A stretch of 15,403 nt of DNA from Deltaproteobacteria bacterium (GTDB taxonomy: Bacteria > Desulfobacterota > Desulfobaccia > Desulfobaccales > 0-14-0-80-60-11), in contig JAMCQY010000275.1 of assembly GCA_023381945.1 (NCBI GenBank), positions 1 to 15,403 on the forward strand, read 5' to 3'. The notes beneath the pieces were generated by a model. That model was not told the origin of the DNA. It saw only the letters and a program-made list of their open reading frames with translations, and did not search any database. Position numbers and translations under genes: made by a program. This document shows positions 13,496-15,403 of the stretch, piece by piece. Position 1 is the first letter of the stretch, and every line of letters starts with the position of its first letter.

Positions 13496-14293
13496 ATGAT
13501 GAACATCATCGTCTGCATTAAACAAGTCCCCGACACCCAGGAAGTCCGCCTGGACCCGGTGACTCATACCTTAAAGCGCGAGGGCGTCAAATCCATCATC
13601 AATCCTTTTGACCTTTACGCCCTGGAAGAGGCCCTGCGGATTAAAGACGCGCAGGAGGCCAAGGTCACGGTGCTCACCATGGGTCCGCCCCAGGCTGAAG
13701 CAGCCCTGCGCGAGGCCTTGGGTTATGGGGCCGACGCCGCCGTGCTGCTCTCCGACCGCGCCTTTGCCGGAGCCGACACCTGGGCCACGGCGCTCACTTT
13801 GTCCAAGGCCATCGAGAAATTGGGCGGCGCTGATCTGATATTCACCGGCAAACAGGCCATCGACGGCGACACCGCCCAGGTAGGGCCAATGTTGGCCTCT
13901 ATTTTGGGCATCCCTTATGCCGCCTGGGCGAGGAAGCTTACCTTTGGCGGCGATGGTAACCTGACGGTGGAGCGCCTTTTGGACCACGGCTATGACGCAG
14001 TGGAGGTGCAACTTCCAGCCCTGATCACCGTGGTAAAAGAGATCAACGAACCACGGGTGCCTTCTTTCAAGGCTAAACTGAGAGCCAAAAAAGAACCTAT
14101 CCCGGTATGGGGCGTTGCCGACCTGGATTTGGCCCCGGAGCAAGTGGGCTTGAACGGCTCCTTTACCCAGGTGGTGAAGGTCTTTCCGCCGCCGGCCCGG
14201 GGCAAATCCGAGACCTGGACCGGCGAGCCGGCGGAATTGGCCGGACGCCTCTGGCAGCGGCTGAAGCAGATGTCCACCGGCGCAGGCGAATAA
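13496..14293 (+). CDS. etfB: Electron transfer flavoprotein beta subunit
   Basis: A 265-residue beta subunit of ETF. The N-terminus MNIIVCIKQVPDT and REGVKSIINPFDLYALEEAL are typical of the EtfB of anaerobes. AIDGDTAQVGPMLA (121-134) is the nucleotide-binding signature, and VKEINEPRVPSFKAK is the usual C-terminal segment. It would take electrons from the acyl-CoA dehydrogenase upstream; whether it belongs to the bifurcating type cannot be decided without EtfA. Two adjacent ATGs (13496, 13499) are possible starts; MNIIV from 13499 is the family-like form. No Shine-Dalgarno is visible because the upstream bases belong to the AT-rich insert. No etfA follows, which is unusual. Confidence 0.95.
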   Translation: MMNIIVCIKQVPDTQEVRLDPVTHTLKREGVKSIINPFDLYALEEALRIKDAQEAKVTVLTMGPPQAEAALREALGYGADAAVLLSDRAFAGADTWATALTLSKAIEKLGGADLIFTGKQAIDGDTAQVGPMLASILGIPYAAWARKLTFGGDGNLTVERLLDHGYDAVEVQLPALITVVKEINEPRVPSFKAKLRAKKEPIPVWGVADLDLAPEQVGLNGSFTQVVKVFPPPARGKSETWTGEPAELAGRLWQRLKQMSTGAGE

Positions 14294-14300
14294 TTTTTTC

Positions 14301-14324
14301 ACGCAAAGACGCTAAGGTGCAAAG
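14301..14324. repeat. Period-8 tandem repeat, three units (ACGCAAAG type)
   Basis: Three octads, ACGCAAAG, ACGCTAAG and GTGCAAAG, starting 7 bases after the etfB stop. Confidence 0.65.
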
Positions 14325-14343
14325 ACTCAAGCCCCAAAGAATT

Positions 14344-14464
14344 TCTCGTTCCCAAGCTCTGGCTTGGGAACCCTATTTTTCCCAAAGCTCCTGCTTAGGT
14401 ATTGTGAGGCAAAGCAGAGCTTCGGATAAAAATTTACGTCCCCAAGCAGAGCTTGGGAACGAGA
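14344..14464. repeat. Composite palindromic element bounded by an 18-bp perfect inverted repeat
   Basis: TCTCGTTCCCAAGCTCTG (14344-14361) is exactly repeated in reverse complement at 14447-14464. Each end can also fold on itself: GTTCCCAAGC/GCTTGGGAAC at 14348-14371 (10 bp) and CCCAAGC/GCTTGGG at 14441-14457 (7 bp). Inside is a third near-inverted pair, AAGCTCCTGCTT against AAGCAGAGCTT. This is a REP/BIME-like mosaic with no coding sequence. Confidence 0.8.
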
Positions 14465-14470
14465 GGATTT

Positions 14471-14498
14471 AAGCTGATAGCTGACCGCTGAAAGCTGC
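14471..14498. repeat. Period-7 tandem repeat, four units (AGCTGA type)
   Basis: Four heptads with the core GCTG at the same phase (AAGCTGA, TAGCTGA and variants CCGCTGA and AAGCTGC). They end 2 bases before the ATG of the methyltransferase gene and replace a Shine-Dalgarno. Confidence 0.7.
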
Positions 14499-14500
14499 CA

Positions 14501-15241
14501 ATGCCCTTACAAGAAGAGTTTGAAAACCTAGGCAACCGGTTTTTTCGCTGGCGCAGTTATCTGCCGCTCTTCATGGGGGCGCTGTTTCTGGCGGCTTTAT
14601 TGAGTCACCGCCATCCGGAGGCCGCGCCCAGACCCGGTCCGGCCTGGCAGATGGGCTGCCTGCTGATCTCGGTGATCGGCCTGCTCTTGCGCTTCTATAC
14701 CGTGGGCTTTGCCCCGCGCGGCACCTCCGGACGCAACACCCGGGGCCAGGTGGCGGAGGTCTTGAACACTTCGGGGATGTATTCCCTGGTGCGGAATCCC
14801 CTTTATTTGGGCAACTTCCTGATGTGGCTGGGACTGGCGCTGTTTCTGAAGATTTGGTGGTGCGCGCTCATCGTGGTCTTATTTTTCACCCTGTTTTATG
14901 AGCGGATTATCTTTGCCGAAGAAAAGTTTTTGCGGGAAAAATTCGGGGCCGCCTTTATAAATTGGGCCGAAAGAACCCCCGCCATTATTCCGCAATTCAA
15001 AAACTGGAGGCCGCCGGAGTTGAGTTTTTCCTGGAAGTCGGCCTTCAAAAGAGAATATTCCAGCTTTTTCGCCATGATCGCCTCGTTTACGGCCCTGGCA
15101 ATCATCAGGGACAGCTTACAGGCCGGGAAAATTATCGTCGATAAAACCTGGTTAATGATTTTTATTTTTGGACTGATCATTTACCTGACCCTCAGGACTT
15201 TAAAAAAGAAGACCCAATTGTTGAGTACGGCAGATCGGTAG
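14501..15241 (+). CDS. ICMT/PEMT-type integral membrane methyltransferase
   Basis: 246 residues. Hydrophobic segments lie near 18-35, 50-68, 103-135, 186-200 and 215-232. The SAM-binding signature of the isoprenylcysteine/phospholipid methyltransferase group is clear: GTSGRNTRGQVAEVLNTSG (74-92), GMYSLVRNPLYLGNFLMWLG (92-111), and EEKFLREKFG with NWAERTPAIIP (140-164). The substrate is probably a membrane lipid. The nearest characterised relative I can think of is the Leptospira lipid A 1-phosphate methyltransferase, but this is a guess from memory of the motif. The C-terminal 75 residues after the core, with two more spans, are an extension. The ATG at 14501 follows a heptad array with no Shine-Dalgarno, so the gene either uses leaderless-like or weak initiation or starts further in. 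Confidence 0.8.
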   Translation: MPLQEEFENLGNRFFRWRSYLPLFMGALFLAALLSHRHPEAAPRPGPAWQMGCLLISVIGLLLRFYTVGFAPRGTSGRNTRGQVAEVLNTSGMYSLVRNPLYLGNFLMWLGLALFLKIWWCALIVVLFFTLFYERIIFAEEKFLREKFGAAFINWAERTPAIIPQFKNWRPPELSFSWKSAFKREYSSFFAMIASFTALAIIRDSLQAGKIIVDKTWLMIFIFGLIIYLTLRTLKKKTQLLSTADR

Positions 15242-15255
15242 TCTTAAGATGTAGC

Positions 15256-15273
15256 CGCAGGCTTCAGCCTGCG
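15256..15273. repeat. Palindrome CGCAGGC/GCCTGCG
   Basis: A 7-bp perfect stem with a TTCA loop, 15 bases after the methyltransferase stop. Confidence 0.7.
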
Positions 15274-15275
15274 CC

Positions 15276-15294
15276 CACAGGCCGGAGGCCTGTG
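15276..15294. repeat. CACAGGC-family palindrome, 8-bp stem
   Basis: CACAGGCC (15276-15283) pairs with GGCCTGTG (15287-15294) around GGA. Third member of the family seen at 1458 and 12084. Confidence 0.75.
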
Positions 15295-15321
15295 CCACTA
15301 AAAACTAACTGTAATGACAAT

Positions 15322-15402
15322 TCACGTTAGCATACGGCTAAACGCATGGCGACGGTACTCAGACACATAAACTTGCATTGGGGTTCTTCCTCCGAGACCC
15401 TG
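15322..15402 (-). CDS. Possible 3' end of a transposase or integrase, partial
   Basis: On the minus strand the last 26 codons before a TGA at 15324-15322 read QGLGGRTPMQVYVSEYRRHA plus a short tail. The QGLGGRTPMQVY segment resembles the C-terminal (RPH)QxLGxxTPxEVY motif of IS3/IS481-type DDE transposases. The rest lies beyond the right edge. Only a short match supports this, so it could be chance. Confidence 0.4.
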   Translation of the reverse strand, partial: QGLGGRTPMQVYVSEYRRHAFSRMLT

Positions 15403-15403
15403 A

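Noticed and set aside
13571..14302. 243-codon minus-strand frame opposite etfB
   Set aside because: Antisense shadow of an intact etfB.
14301..14498. CRISPR array
   Set aside because: Repeats are 7-8 bases with no unique spacers between units; the rest are inverted repeats, not regularly spaced direct repeats.

Overview
The window looks like chromosome from an anaerobic Gram-negative bacterium, most likely a deltaproteobacterium (Desulfobacterota, Desulfobacca/Syntrophobacterales-like). This is inferred from GC-rich host genes, a lipoprotein with a lipobox, an acyl-CoA dehydrogenase near an anaerobe-type EtfB, FeoB, a lipid-modifying membrane methyltransferase, and intergenic spaces packed with short tandem and palindromic repeats. 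No rRNA, tRNA or CRISPR array was seen.

Layout, left to right. The 5' end of hemB runs off the left edge on the minus strand. Then, all on the plus strand: a TPR lipoprotein with a tightly spaced 71-aa zinc-ribbon gene, a repeat-filled spacer, mutM/fpg, rpmE (L31) overlapping a DUF1385 membrane protein, and an overlapping DUF72 gene. An AT-rich segment (about 4789-6167) carries one unrecognised 423-aa gene with a possible nuclease-like N-terminus. It ends at the start codon of a processive-type family 2 glycosyltransferase. Two terminators sharing a 14-base sequence (7585-7608, 7976-7998) bracket a compact unit that appears to encode a 39-aa single-span membrane protein behind a structured leader. 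feoB lies on the minus strand, convergent with that unit and divergent from the DUF177-rpmF pair, which has a good sigma70-type promoter. An acyl-CoA dehydrogenase follows, and etfB lies about 1.4 kb further on.

The dehydrogenase and etfB are separated by a second AT-rich segment (about 12164-13495). It holds two genes 8 bases apart: a protein whose N-terminus resembles the TBP-like domain of RNase HIII and whose C-terminus looks HEPN/DUF4145-like with an RX4H motif, followed by a catalytically complete RNase HI. This pair is the best candidate for an undescribed system. No etfA follows etfB. Instead there is a spacer built wholly of repeats, an ICMT/PEMT-type membrane methyltransferase, more palindromes, and what may be the 3' end of a transposase at the right edge.

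The second main signal is the repeats. Tandem arrays of exact period 7, with three different unit sequences, sit next to gene starts or stops in five places, and one of period 8 follows etfB. They are mixed with REP-like palindromes, including three versions of a CACAGGC/GCCTGTG hairpin and an 18-base perfect inverted repeat.
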